Part shown: positions 54,521 through 62,795 of the stretch, one piece after another
Numbering within the stretch: position 1 is the first letter of the stretch
Layout: each line of letters begins with the position of its first letter
DNA from: Aquimarina sediminis
GTDB lineage: Bacteria; Bacteroidota; Bacteroidia; Flavobacteriales; Flavobacteriaceae
Direction: 5' to 3'
Assembly: GCF_002895435.1 (NCBI RefSeq)
Contig: NZ_POYJ01000003.1
Location: forward strand, 372,001 to 436,000
Length of the DNA: 64,000 nucleotides
Notes under the pieces: generated by a model
Database searches by the model: none
Told to the model about the DNA's origin: nothing
What the model saw: the letters and a program-made list of their open reading frames with translations, nothing else
Translations under genes and position numbers: made by a program

Positions 54521-55258
54521 ATGAGTAACAAGCACGATGCGAATGTACGAAAAAGTACATTGGTAAACTTTCAGATTGGACTTATTGTAAGTCTATTATT
54601 TACCTATTTAATGTTTGAAGTGTATACTGCAATACCAGTAGTGCAACTTCCTACTGCTGTAACTGTAGAAGAACCTCCGGTCGAATGGGATGAGAATTAC
54701 AAGATTTATAAAGAATCCAAGCCTAAGCAAGCGGTAGTAAAACGATCTAAACCTGTAGTCGATCCTCAAAAATTTGAAGTGATAAAGGATGATGAAGTAG
54801 TTGAATCGATGAAAGAGGAGTTTAAGAATGATTTAAACGAATCTGATCCTATTACATCTGATGATATACTTGATGTGCCTATTGATGAGCCAGAAGAAAA
54901 GTTTCCTTTTGTCAAAGTAGAGTTTGTTCCTATTTTTCCTGGATGTGAGATGCTGGAAACTAATGATGAGCGGGCTTCTTGTTTTTCTGATAAAATAAAA
55001 AGGATTGTTTCTAGAAAATTTAATACTGGTCTTGGTGATCAGTTAGGATTAAAAGGTTTACAGCGTATTTATGTGCAATTTGATGTGTACAAAGATGGAA
55101 CAATTCAGAATGTAAAGGCTAGGGCGCCACATCCATCACTAGAACGTGAGGCGAAAAGGGTAGTAGCAAAATTTCCTAAAATGACTCCAGGTAAACAAAG
55201 AGATAGAGCGGTAACGGTAAAGTATCAGTTGCCTATCGTTTTTAAAATACAAGAGTAA
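54521..55258 (+). CDS. TonB-family energy transducer (copy 3)
   Basis: From the ATG at 54521 the protein has 245 residues: a short N-terminus (MSNKHDANVRKSTL), one membrane helix (about 15-36), a charged spacer with few prolines, and a C-terminal TonB domain (about 135-245) like copies 1 and 2 (FPGCE, KARAPHPSLEREAKR, KYQLPIVFKIQE). The frame is open from 54476, but the upstream part overlaps the copy 2 terminator, so the later start is preferred. The spacer is shorter in Pro than copy 1. It is probably a paralogue from tandem duplication. Confidence 0.9.
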   Translation: MSNKHDANVRKSTLVNFQIGLIVSLLFTYLMFEVYTAIPVVQLPTAVTVEEPPVEWDENYKIYKESKPKQAVVKRSKPVVDPQKFEVIKDDEVVESMKEEFKNDLNESDPITSDDILDVPIDEPEEKFPFVKVEFVPIFPGCEMLETNDERASCFSDKIKRIVSRKFNTGLGDQLGLKGLQRIYVQFDVYKDGTIQNVKARAPHPSLEREAKRVVAKFPKMTPGKQRDRAVTVKYQLPIVFKIQE

Positions 55259-55302
55259 ATAGGATAAAAACGCTTTTTTTGTTTTAAAAAAACACAAAGT
55301 AT

Positions 55303-55327
55303 TCCCTGTGTATTATTTGCACAGGGA
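55303..55327. terminator. Weak hairpin between convergent genes
   Basis: TCCCTGTG (55303-55310) pairs with CACAGGGA (55320-55327) around a 9-base loop, between the stops of TonB copy 3 and the convergent MBL gene. T runs occur nearby but not directly after the stem, so termination is only possible. Confidence 0.35.
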
Positions 55328-55357
55328 TAACTGTTTTTATAAATGTTAGGATTGCTC

Positions 55358-56227
55358 TTATTGGGTAAGGCTGCTGTATATTGTTTTTCGTATGCGTTCA
55401 GAGTTGATAAAGCCGTCACCATACCCTTTGGTGTCATATGTAGCAGTTAGAGTGGTGTTTTTTATGATATTACCTTCAGATTTGCCGGCATCAATTTCTT
55501 TTTGGATAGCAGCTGTGATTTCTTTTAACATTCTTGAAAATGTTTCGAGATCCTTTTTAGTTGCTAATTTTCCGTGTCCTGGAATAATTTTGGTGTCATC
55601 ATTTGCAATTAGTAGAGCTTTTTCAGAAGCTTTTATGTATCCTTTAATGCTTCCTCCTGATTTTAGATCTATATAAGGGTATCGTCCATTAAAAAAAGTG
55701 TCTCCCATGTGTAATACATTTCCATTTACAAAATAAATAATTGCATCTCCGTCTGTGTGCGCATTATGAACATGAAATGCTTTTACGTTTTCGTTATTAA
55801 AATATAATTGCAATCCCTCATTAAATGTAATTACAGGTAAAGAAACAGGGTTTATTGCTCCTTTTTCTTTTTGATTTTTTTTCATTCTTGATCTTACATT
55901 TTTTTGTGCAAAAATGGTTGCCCCTTTGTTAGCCATATTCTCATTGCCACCAGTATGATCTCCATGATAATGTGTGTTGATGACCATGCTAACTGGTTGA
56001 TCGCTTATGGTTTTTAGTTTTGAGAGAATTTGATTAGACAATCTAGCAAATTGATCATCAATAATAAATAGACCTTTTTCATTTTTAAAAACACCAATAT
56101 TACCACCTTGTCCGGTTAGCATATAGATATTTTCTGATAATGGGTCTATTGAGATTTTGACTTCCTTGTTTTGGGCACTTACGATAAATGAGAAGAGTAA
56201 TGCTCCGAGGATTAATAGTTTTTTCAT
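55358..56227 (-). CDS. Secreted metallo-beta-lactamase-fold hydrolase
   Basis: The 289-residue protein has a signal peptide (cleavage near VSAQN) and an MBL fold with zinc ligands HYHGDH (His86, His88, Asp90, His91), a later His in HNAHTDGD, GDTFFNGRYPYID and a closing IPGHG. It resembles the periplasmic MBL-fold group near SoxH-like proteins rather than a true B1 beta-lactamase, and no resistance claim can be made from sequence. Substrate unknown. It is divergent from cyoE and convergent with TonB copy 3. Confidence 0.88.
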   Translation of the reverse strand: MKKLLILGALLFSFIVSAQNKEVKISIDPLSENIYMLTGQGGNIGVFKNEKGLFIIDDQFARLSNQILSKLKTISDQPVSMVINTHYHGDHTGGNENMANKGATIFAQKNVRSRMKKNQKEKGAINPVSLPVITFNEGLQLYFNNENVKAFHVHNAHTDGDAIIYFVNGNVLHMGDTFFNGRYPYIDLKSGGSIKGYIKASEKALLIANDDTKIIPGHGKLATKKDLETFSRMLKEITAAIQKEIDAGKSEGNIIKNTTLTATYDTKGYGDGFINSERIRKTIYSSLTQ

Positions 56228-56406
56228 AATATAGAGTGTTGTGTTCTTTTTTACTATGTTTTGTCGGTAGTAATGGTCAAAAATTACTTAGGCTATTGAG
56301 GTGATTATCAAAATGTTCTGCAAGAAGGCTTTTTGCTAATATCCTCTAAATTATTTTGAATGACAATAAACTAGTTGTTAAAAGGTGAATTATAAGTAGT
56401 TATAAG

Positions 56407-56437
56407 TTGCCTAAAATGCATTTAAGGTATATCTTTG
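56407..56437 (+). promoter_or_regulatory. Promoter of cyoE-cox cluster
   Basis: TTG (56407-56409), a 20-base spacer and TATCTTTG (56430-56437) precede cyoE by about 30 bases. The -7 element and following GCAC are the same as at the rimP promoter. The rest of 56228-56406 holds no gene. Confidence 0.7.
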
Positions 56438-56468
56438 CACGACTTTTAAAAAAAGCGATTTAGAAAAG

Positions 56469-57380
56469 GTGCAAGATTTGAGCGTAACCCAGGTTAATAC
56501 AGTAAAAGTTTCTGTTATTCAGGATTTTAAAGAAATTACAAAAATGCGTTTGGCATTAAGTGTTGTTTTTTCTTCTGTTGCAGGCTATTTGTTAGGTGTT
56601 GAAACGGTTTCTTTGAGTACTCTATTGCTTCTAGCGATTGGAGGCTATTTTATGGTAGGGGCTTCAAATGCTTTTAACCAGATTATAGAAAGAGATTTGG
56701 ATAAACTGATGGATCGTACAAAGAACAGACCAGTTCCTGCCGGAAGAATGTCTGTGAATACTGCCTTTGCAATAGCGACTCTTTTTACGATTGCTGGGAT
56801 ATCTGTGCTCTATAGTATTAATCCTAAAACAGCAATGTTTGGAGCAATTTCAATATTTATTTATGTAAGTGTTTATACACCTCTAAAAACCAAGACACCA
56901 TTGTCTGTTTTTGTTGGTGCAATTCCCGGAGCAATTCCTTTTATGTTGGGATGGGTAGCGGCAACAAATGATTTTGGAATAGAACCAGGAACATTGTTTA
57001 TGGTTCAGTTTTTTTGGCAATTCCCACATTTTTGGGCGATAGGATGGTTCTTGTTCGAGGATTATAAGAAAGGAGGCTTCTTTATGTTACCTACTGGGAA
57101 AAGAGACCAAGGAACCGCTGTTCAGGTTATTATTTATACGACTTGGACAATAGTGACCTCTTTAATACCAGTCTTTGGAGTTACAGGAAAACTTTATCTT
57201 ACTCCTGTATCGGGAGTAATAATTTTAATACTAGGGATCTTTTTGTTAAGATCTGCAATTCGCTTATACAAAATTAGAGATGCCAAAACGGCAAAGCAAT
57301 TAATGCTGGTGAGCGTTTTGTATATTACACTGTTACAGATTGTTTATGTAGCAGATAAATTTATAAGAACATGGATTTAA
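56469..57380 (+). CDS. cyoE: Protoheme IX farnesyltransferase (heme O synthase)
   Basis: The enzyme adds a farnesyl group to heme b to give heme o, the precursor of heme a for the oxidase. The 303-residue protein has about nine membrane helices and the UbiA-type motifs NQIIERDLDKLMDRTKNRPV (two Asp of NxxxDxxxD) and YKKGGFFMLP. The start is GTG at 56469; TTG 56478 is an alternative and no early ATG exists. No ctaA is adjacent. The stop overlaps the first coxC start by 10 bases. Confidence 0.95.
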   Translation: MQDLSVTQVNTVKVSVIQDFKEITKMRLALSVVFSSVAGYLLGVETVSLSTLLLLAIGGYFMVGASNAFNQIIERDLDKLMDRTKNRPVPAGRMSVNTAFAIATLFTIAGISVLYSINPKTAMFGAISIFIYVSVYTPLKTKTPLSVFVGAIPGAIPFMLGWVAATNDFGIEPGTLFMVQFFWQFPHFWAIGWFLFEDYKKGGFFMLPTGKRDQGTAVQVIIYTTWTIVTSLIPVFGVTGKLYLTPVSGVIILILGIFLLRSAIRLYKIRDAKTAKQLMLVSVLYITLLQIVYVADKFIRTWI

Positions 57381-57952
57381 CGCAAGGGACAACACAAGAA
57401 AAAGTAAATAGATCCAAAAAAACCATGATGTGGTTTGCAATGATCAGTATGGCAATGGTATTTGCAGGGCTTACTAGTGCATATGTTGTTAGTAAAAGTA
57501 GAAAGGATTGGGTTACCGATCTTGTTTTTCCGAATGCATTTGTATATAGCATATTGGTTATTATAGCCAGTAGTATTACGTTTCACTTTGTGAAAAAAGC
57601 AATTGAGGATAATAATAGAAAGGTGGCAACATTATTACTATTGTCTACGCTTGCTTTGGGTAGTATATTTATATATCTGCAATTTGAAGGCTTTAGTGAT
57701 ATGATTACACAAGGATATCATTTTACAGGGCCAACATCAAATATTGTTACTACATTTATGTTTATTATTGTAGTAACACATCTGGCACATATCGCTGGAG
57801 GTGTGATTGTGCTTTTAGTCGTAATTTATAATCATTTTAAACAAAAATATAAAACAGGTCAAACTCTTGGTTTAGAATTAGGTGCTATGTACTGGCATTT
57901 TGTTGATTTTCTGTGGGTTTATCTCTTTTTGTTTTTGTATTTCGTAAAATGA
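57371..57952 (+). CDS. Cytochrome c oxidase subunit III (first copy)
   Basis: The 193-residue protein is a short COX III with about five membrane helices (starting MMWFAMISMAMVFAGLTSAY) and the conserved ends ...LAHIAGGVIVLLV... and YWHFVDFLWVYLFLFLY. Subunit III stabilises the catalytic core and the proton-uptake path. It overlaps cyoE and is followed, after 139 bases, by a second, longer subunit III. Such pairs are usual in Bacteroidota. Confidence 0.92.
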   Translation: MDLTQGTTQEKVNRSKKTMMWFAMISMAMVFAGLTSAYVVSKSRKDWVTDLVFPNAFVYSILVIIASSITFHFVKKAIEDNNRKVATLLLLSTLALGSIFIYLQFEGFSDMITQGYHFTGPTSNIVTTFMFIIVVTHLAHIAGGVIVLLVVIYNHFKQKYKTGQTLGLELGAMYWHFVDFLWVYLFLFLYFVK

Positions 57953-58091
57953 TCAGTGATCATTGATTTAGTGCCGCAAAAAAGATTGTTTTGTAGAATA
58001 GCATCTGTGACAATTAAAAAATAGATTTGAGCAGATGAAATGATAAAATTGATTATTTTTGTGGGAAATTTAACAATACCAAATTCTTTAT

Positions 58092-59075
58092 ATGGAAACA
58101 ACTGTTACTAAAACAGGTACTGAAGATAAAATCTGGGGAGGGGGCAACCAACCTCTCAAGGTAAGTTATGGTAAGATGATGATGTGGTTTTTTATCCTTT
58201 CGGATGCACTTACATTCTCAGGTTTTCTTGCCGCATACGGTTTTTCGAGATTTAAATTTATTGATTCATGGCCGATTGCCGATGAAGTGTTTAATCACTT
58301 CCCGTTTTTGCATGGAGTAGATGCTCCAATGTATTATGTGGCCTTGATGACATTTATATTGATATTCTCTTCTGTGACGATGGTACTAGCGGTTGATGCT
58401 GGACATCATATGAAGCAGAAAAAAGTGATCTTTTATATGTTCCTGACGATTATTGGAGGGGCAATATTCGTAGGGTCTCAAGCATGGGAGTGGAAAAACT
58501 TTATTAAAGGAGAATATGGTGCAGTAGAGACCAAAGGAGGTCAAATATTGCAATTTGTAGATGCAGAAGGGCACCGAGTAGCCCTAAAGGATGTAGCTCT
58601 AGCAGATTCTCATAAAGATAGAACGCGCCATGAGCGAAAAAATGGAATATGGTTTCAAAAAGAAGGCACGCTTCCTACTTATACAATAGAAGAGATACGA
58701 GCTGGGTTTGCTAAAAAGACAGATCTTTTGATAAGAACTCAGACCCTTACTGATAAAGGAGAAAAAACCATCCTGTCTAGAACAGAATCCTTAAGAAGGA
58801 TACAGGCAGATGCAATTGGTACAGTAGAAGGAGCAAACCTAACTCATAATGAGTATGGTACTCCCTTATTTGCTAACTTTTTCTTTTTTATTACTGGTTT
58901 TCACGGATTTCATGTATTTTCTGGAGTAATAATTAATATTATCATCTTTATCAATGTAATTCTTGGTACATATGAAAGAAGAAAAAATTATGAGATGGTA
59001 GAAAAGGTTGGTTTATACTGGCACTTTGTAGATTTGGTATGGGTATTTGTATTTACATTCTTTTACCTGGTTTAA
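58092..59075 (+). CDS. Cytochrome c oxidase subunit III (second copy, with insertion)
   Basis: The 327-residue protein has the same core as the first copy (KMMMWFFILSDALTFSGFLA at the start; YWHFVDLVWVFVFTFFYLV at the end; FHGFHVFSG before the penultimate helix), but an insertion of about 115 hydrophilic residues (137-254) follows WEWKNFI, between two helices. The insertion is Lys/Glu/Thr-rich with no Cys. It is probably a partner domain in the supercomplex; this is inference. The gene follows the first copy and precedes the subunit IV-like gene by 26 bases. Confidence 0.92.
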   Translation: METTVTKTGTEDKIWGGGNQPLKVSYGKMMMWFFILSDALTFSGFLAAYGFSRFKFIDSWPIADEVFNHFPFLHGVDAPMYYVALMTFILIFSSVTMVLAVDAGHHMKQKKVIFYMFLTIIGGAIFVGSQAWEWKNFIKGEYGAVETKGGQILQFVDAEGHRVALKDVALADSHKDRTRHERKNGIWFQKEGTLPTYTIEEIRAGFAKKTDLLIRTQTLTDKGEKTILSRTESLRRIQADAIGTVEGANLTHNEYGTPLFANFFFFITGFHGFHVFSGVIINIIIFINVILGTYERRKNYEMVEKVGLYWHFVDLVWVFVFTFFYLV

Positions 59076-59101
59076 TAAAAATAAAGTAGTATTATATTAG
59101 T

Positions 59102-59461
59102 ATGGCACACGATACAGCACATCACGAATCGAATACAGCAAGAATATGGAAAGTATTTATTCTATTATCTGTTGTTACAATAGTAGAAGTAATATTAGGA
59201 ATTATAAAACCTGCGTTTTTAGTTGAAACTACATTAATTAGTATGAAGTTGCTAAACTGGATATTTATTATTCTTACTATCTATAAAGCATATTATATTA
59301 CATGGGCATTTATGCACATGGAAGGCGAAACCAAAGGCTTGAGAAGGTCAGTTGTTTGGACAGCTATTTTCTTAATCTGTTACTTGATATTCATCCTTCT
59401 TACAGAGGGAGATTATGTATATGAGGTTTTTAAAGCAGGTTATAAAGCTTGGGACTTTTAA
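59102..59461 (+). CDS. Cytochrome c oxidase subunit IV-like protein
   Basis: The 119-residue protein has a short His-rich start (HDTAHHE) and three membrane helices (about 16-37, 43-62 with the AYYITWAFMHMEGE signature after it, and 76-100), the layout of prokaryotic COX IV/CyoD-type proteins. It probably stabilises the oxidase. It is the last gene before a terminator. Confidence 0.9.
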   Translation: MAHDTAHHESNTARIWKVFILLSVVTIVEVILGIIKPAFLVETTLISMKLLNWIFIILTIYKAYYITWAFMHMEGETKGLRRSVVWTAIFLICYLIFILLTEGDYVYEVFKAGYKAWDF

Positions 59462-59491
59462 GCCTTTAATTTTATAAGTTAAAAGCATTGT

Positions 59492-59521
59492 AAAAAGACG
59501 GTTTATTAAACCGTCTTTTTT
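59492..59521 (+). terminator. Terminator of cyoE-cox cluster
   Basis: AAAAAGACGGTTT (59492-59504) pairs perfectly with AAACCGTCTTTTT (59508-59520) around a 3-base loop, with further T. It separates the oxidase genes from the SCO genes. The rest of 59522-59686 holds no gene. Confidence 0.92.
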
Positions 59522-59686
59522 ATTTTTGCACAATTGTTATAAACTTGTTTTAGAATAATATAGTACTAGCTTAATCATACTTTATGTCTAGAGAAAATAC
59601 CGGATGTTGGACGTTTTTTTGTGATTAGAGAAGTGTTGTTTTTAAGTCCTAATTAGTGTTAGAATGGAAATAAAGTTATTTACTAA

Positions 59687-60340
59687 ATGAAAAAGTTTCT
59701 TGTCTTAGGTATTTTATTTGTTTTACCCCTTGTTGCGTATTTGTTTTTTGCTTCAGGAGTACACAATTTTGCAAAACTTCCAGTTCTTAATGAGACGATT
59801 GGAAATCTTAAAAACTTCGAATCACTTGCAAAAAATGAAGTTAGTTTTTCTAATAAAATTACGGTATTAGGTTTTTTAGGACGTAATATTCATAACAAAC
59901 AAGGAAATGCTTTTAACTTAAATCAAAAGATCTATAAAAAAAATCATGGCTTTCAGGATTTTCAATTTGTAATGGTATTACCTTACGGTAGTGAAGACGC
60001 AGCAAAAGATCTCTTGGACGAACTTGATAATATAACAGATGTTTCAGAATGGAATTTTGTTTTTGGTACACCCGAGAGTATAAAGAGTTTGTTTGATAGT
60101 CTTGAAACCCCTCACCAATTAGATGATAATTTGGCAACCTCTTATGTTTATATTATTGATAAAAATAGTGGTTTGAGAGGTAGAGATGGTAGCCTAGAAG
60201 AAGGTGAGCCAGAAGTGTATGGGTATGACGCAAGTTCTGTGGCAGATTTATCAAATGTTATGGATGATGATGTAAAGGTTGTTCTTGCAGAATATCGTCT
60301 GGCATTAAAAAAATATAAGGCGAATCGTAAAGAAAAATAA
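59687..60340 (+). CDS. SCO-like thioredoxin-fold protein without cysteines
   Basis: The 217-residue protein has an N-terminal membrane anchor (about 5-24) and a predicted periplasmic domain whose strand order resembles SCO/thioredoxin proteins (NKITVLGFLGRN where SCO1 has YVVDFFFTSC, and YVYIIDKNSGLRGRDG near the end). The CxxxC copper site is replaced and the protein has no cysteine at all, so it cannot bind copper or exchange thiols as SCO does. It lies one base ahead of the true SCO1 gene, so a partner or scaffold role in oxidase assembly is plausible. The fold assignment is an inference from position and pattern. Confidence 0.7.
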   Translation: MKKFLVLGILFVLPLVAYLFFASGVHNFAKLPVLNETIGNLKNFESLAKNEVSFSNKITVLGFLGRNIHNKQGNAFNLNQKIYKKNHGFQDFQFVMVLPYGSEDAAKDLLDELDNITDVSEWNFVFGTPESIKSLFDSLETPHQLDDNLATSYVYIIDKNSGLRGRDGSLEEGEPEVYGYDASSVADLSNVMDDDVKVVLAEYRLALKKYKANRKEK

Positions 60341-60341
60341 A

Positions 60342-61076
60342 ATGAAAAAATATTCGTACGTTGGGATATCGTTTGTTGTTTTAATCTTTGGGATACTGTT
60401 TATTCCAAAAATTGTGAATAGAATCAAAAGCACTTCAGTGGTAAAGAATGATAGAATGAGTGCTAATAATCCAATAGCTAATGAAAAACTTAGTTATATA
60501 AAGATCAATGGAGCACCAAAAAAAGTCCCAGAATTCGCTTTTTTGAATCAAGACAGCATACTAATCACTAATCATGATTATAAGGGGAAAGTTTATGTGG
60601 TAGACTTCTTTTTTACTAGCTGCCCAACTATATGTCCTAAGATGAGCAGAAATTTGGTCTACCTGCAAAATAAACTTGCCGATTACGAGAATTTTGGAAT
60701 TGCTTCTTTTACTATAAATCCAAGAAATGATACACCTAGGAAGCTTAAAAAATACGCCGAGAATTATAATGTTACAGATCCCGATTGGCATTTTTTGACT
60801 GGTGATAGAGAAGATATCTACGAACTTGCTAATACAGGATTTAATATTTATGCGGCAGAGAATCCAGATGTGCTTGGTGGTTTTGAGCATAATGGTTATT
60901 TTGCTTTAATTGATCAAGAAGGATATATTAGGTCTAGATATGATGCTTCTGGTAATCCAATCATATACTATAGAGGAACGATTGGAGTGGAAGAAAAAAT
61001 GGATGAAAACGGTGAAGAAGAACAAATAACCGTATTGTTAAAAGATATAAAGAAATTATTAGATAAAGATGAGTAG
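60342..61076 (+). CDS. SCO1/SenC copper chaperone
   Basis: SCO proteins deliver copper to the CuA site of oxidase subunit II. The 244-residue protein has an N-terminal membrane anchor (about 5-25) and a thioredoxin-like periplasmic domain with copper ligands Cys94 and Cys98 in TSCPTICPKM and the conserved His183 in GGFEHNGYFALID. About 45 extra C-terminal residues are charged. Its stop overlaps the DUF420 start by 8 bases. Confidence 0.94.
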   Translation: MKKYSYVGISFVVLIFGILFIPKIVNRIKSTSVVKNDRMSANNPIANEKLSYIKINGAPKKVPEFAFLNQDSILITNHDYKGKVYVVDFFFTSCPTICPKMSRNLVYLQNKLADYENFGIASFTINPRNDTPRKLKKYAENYNVTDPDWHFLTGDREDIYELANTGFNIYAAENPDVLGGFEHNGYFALIDQEGYIRSRYDASGNPIIYYRGTIGVEEKMDENGEEEQITVLLKDIKKLLDKDE

Positions 61077-61614
61077 TAGTCCTTCGGTAGTAGAGAAAAA
61101 ATACAATAAGTGGATCGTAATATTGTCTATTTTTATACCACTTGCAGTAGCGGCACTATTCGGGATTAATTTGCGACGACTGGGGTTCGATGTGCAACCA
61201 CTCACTTTTTTACCGCCAATATATGCAAGTATTAATGGTGTAACTGCGGTGATTTTATTAGCTGCTTTATGGGCTGTAAAGAATAAAAAAATAGCATTGC
61301 ATGAAAAATTTATGAAAGCAGCTATCGTATGTTCTGTGCTGTTTTTACTTATGTATATTGCATATCATATGACAAGTGATTCTACCAAGTTTGGAGGAGA
61401 AGGAGTGATACAATATGTGTATTATTTTATTTTGATTACTCATATAGTGCTTTCTATTGTAGTGATTCCTTTTGTGCTTATTACCTATGTAAAGGCGTTG
61501 GCGAAGCGATTTGATAAACATAAAAAAATTGCAAGAATTACATTTCCAATATGGCTTTATGTTGCTATTACTGGTGTGGTTGTATATCTTATGATTGCTC
61601 CTTATTATGCTTAA
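61069..61614 (+). CDS. DUF420 membrane protein, probable oxidase assembly factor
   Basis: The 181-residue protein has five membrane helices (about 14-32, 47-65, 80-97, 112-135 and 152-175) and the DUF420 pattern with conserved His in HEKFMKAAIVCS, YHMTSDSTKF, ITHIVLS and FDKHKKIARITFPIW. DUF420 proteins are, as I recall, related to Bacillus YozB and staphylococcal CtaM, needed for heme-copper oxidase assembly. Position next to SCO1 supports this role. Confidence 0.88.
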   Translation: MSSSPSVVEKKYNKWIVILSIFIPLAVAALFGINLRRLGFDVQPLTFLPPIYASINGVTAVILLAALWAVKNKKIALHEKFMKAAIVCSVLFLLMYIAYHMTSDSTKFGGEGVIQYVYYFILITHIVLSIVVIPFVLITYVKALAKRFDKHKKIARITFPIWLYVAITGVVVYLMIAPYYA

Positions 61615-61636
61615 AAAAAATATCTAACAGGTTACA

Positions 61637-61876
61637 ATGGTTATGAAAACTAAAATAGTCTGCATATTTATATTGTTGTTAATATTTACAGTTTCGGCAG
61701 AAGCTCAATGTGCAATGTGTCGAGCTGTATTAGAAAGCGAAGAAGGACAAGAAGCTGCAAAAGGTATTAATAATGGAATTGTTTATTTAATGATAATACC
61801 TTATGTGTTAATAGGAGTGGTTGGGTATTTTATTTATCGAAACAAAAGAAAATCAGGAGCTTCTAAGGAACTTTAA
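61637..61876 (+). CDS. Small membrane protein with CxxC motif
   Basis: The 79-residue protein has a signal-peptide-like N-terminus (about 5-23, AEAQ), then CAMC (Cys25, Cys28) right after the likely cleavage site, a short charged helix, one membrane helix (about 47-66) and a Lys/Arg-rich tail, so the CxxC would face the periplasm. The second ATG (61643) is an equally good start. It follows the SCO1 and DUF420 genes closely. I do not recognise a named family. A metal- or thiol-handling role in oxidase biogenesis is an inference from location. Confidence 0.75.
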   Translation: MVMKTKIVCIFILLLIFTVSAEAQCAMCRAVLESEEGQEAAKGINNGIVYLMIIPYVLIGVVGYFIYRNKRKSGASKEL

Positions 61877-62093
61877 TGTAAGACTCTTATTTTTTTTAAC
61901 ATTTTCCTAACAAGAAAAGATGTAACAAAAACCTTGTGTATTTAGTCTTATGTTACAAGACTGCACTAACCAATCAATTAAGTCTTCAAAAAAAAGGGTA
62001 ATTGGATTTGACCCGGAAAGATGAGTTTTATTAGTCAGTCTAGGTTTTTTTAAGGCATAATGTTGTGTCTTAGGTATCTTAATCTAGAGTAGT

Positions 62094-62795
62094 ATGATTG
62101 AAATAAAAGACTTGCATAAATCTTACCAAATGGGAAGCAATTCGCTTCATGTACTTAAAGGAATAGATTTTAGTGTAAAAGAAGGAGAGTTAGTAGCTAT
62201 TATGGGGTCTTCGGGTTCTGGAAAATCTACATTGCTCAATATTTTGGGGATGTTGGATGAAGCTGATGGTGGAAGTTACTTCCTGGATAATGTTCCTATT
62301 AAAGGGTTGAATGAAACAAAAGCGGCGCAGTATCGTAACAAGTTTTTAGGATTTGTTTTTCAGTCTTTTAATTTGATTAATTATAAAACTGCTTTAGAAA
62401 ATGTAGCACTACCATTGTACTACCAACGCAAAAAACGCAAGGAAAGAATTAGTACAGCTATGGATTACCTGGGTAAAGTTGGTTTAGCAGAGTGGGCAAC
62501 ACACCTGCCGAGTGAGCTTTCTGGAGGGCAAAAACAACGTGTAGCTATTGCTCGAGCGTTGGCTGCCGATCCCAAAGTCTTACTAGCAGATGAGCCTACA
62601 GGAGCTTTAGATAGTAAAACTTCTTATGAAGTTATGGATATTATTCAAAGTATTAATGATGAGGGTAAAACAATATTGGTGGTAACTCATGAGCCAGATA
62701 TTGCCGATATGTGTAAGCGTATAGTGCACCTTAAAGATGGTGTTATCGTAGAAGATAAACAAGTAGAACAAGTAAGAGCATCTCAATATGTTTGA
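62094..62795 (+). CDS. ABC transporter ATPase, MacB/LolD type
   Basis: The 233-residue ATPase has Walker A GSSGSGKST, Q-loop FVFQSFNLI, signature LSGGQKQRVAIARAL, Walker B VLLADEP and the switch His in VVTHE. Family motifs place it with the MacB/LolD/FtsE-like ATPases that pair with FtsX-type permeases. Its stop overlaps the permease start by 8 bases. The 217 bases before it (61877-62093) hold short inverted repeats but no gene that I can see. Confidence 0.94.
   Translation: MIEIKDLHKSYQMGSNSLHVLKGIDFSVKEGELVAIMGSSGSGKSTLLNILGMLDEADGGSYFLDNVPIKGLNETKAAQYRNKFLGFVFQSFNLINYKTALENVALPLYYQRKKRKERISTAMDYLGKVGLAEWATHLPSELSGGQKQRVAIARALAADPKVLLADEPTGALDSKTSYEVMDIIQSINDEGKTILVVTHEPDIADMCKRIVHLKDGVIVEDKQVEQVRASQYV

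Noticed and set aside
55358..56227. MBL-fold gene as an acquired carbapenemase
   Set aside because: Zinc motif and fold are present, but the surrounding motifs do not fit B1 enzymes well and there is no mobile context.
61877..62093. Short inverted repeats (TGTAACA/TGTTACA and AGTCTT/AAGACT) as a riboswitch or operator
   Set aside because: Stems are only 6-7 bp and no known riboswitch core is visible; too weak to call.
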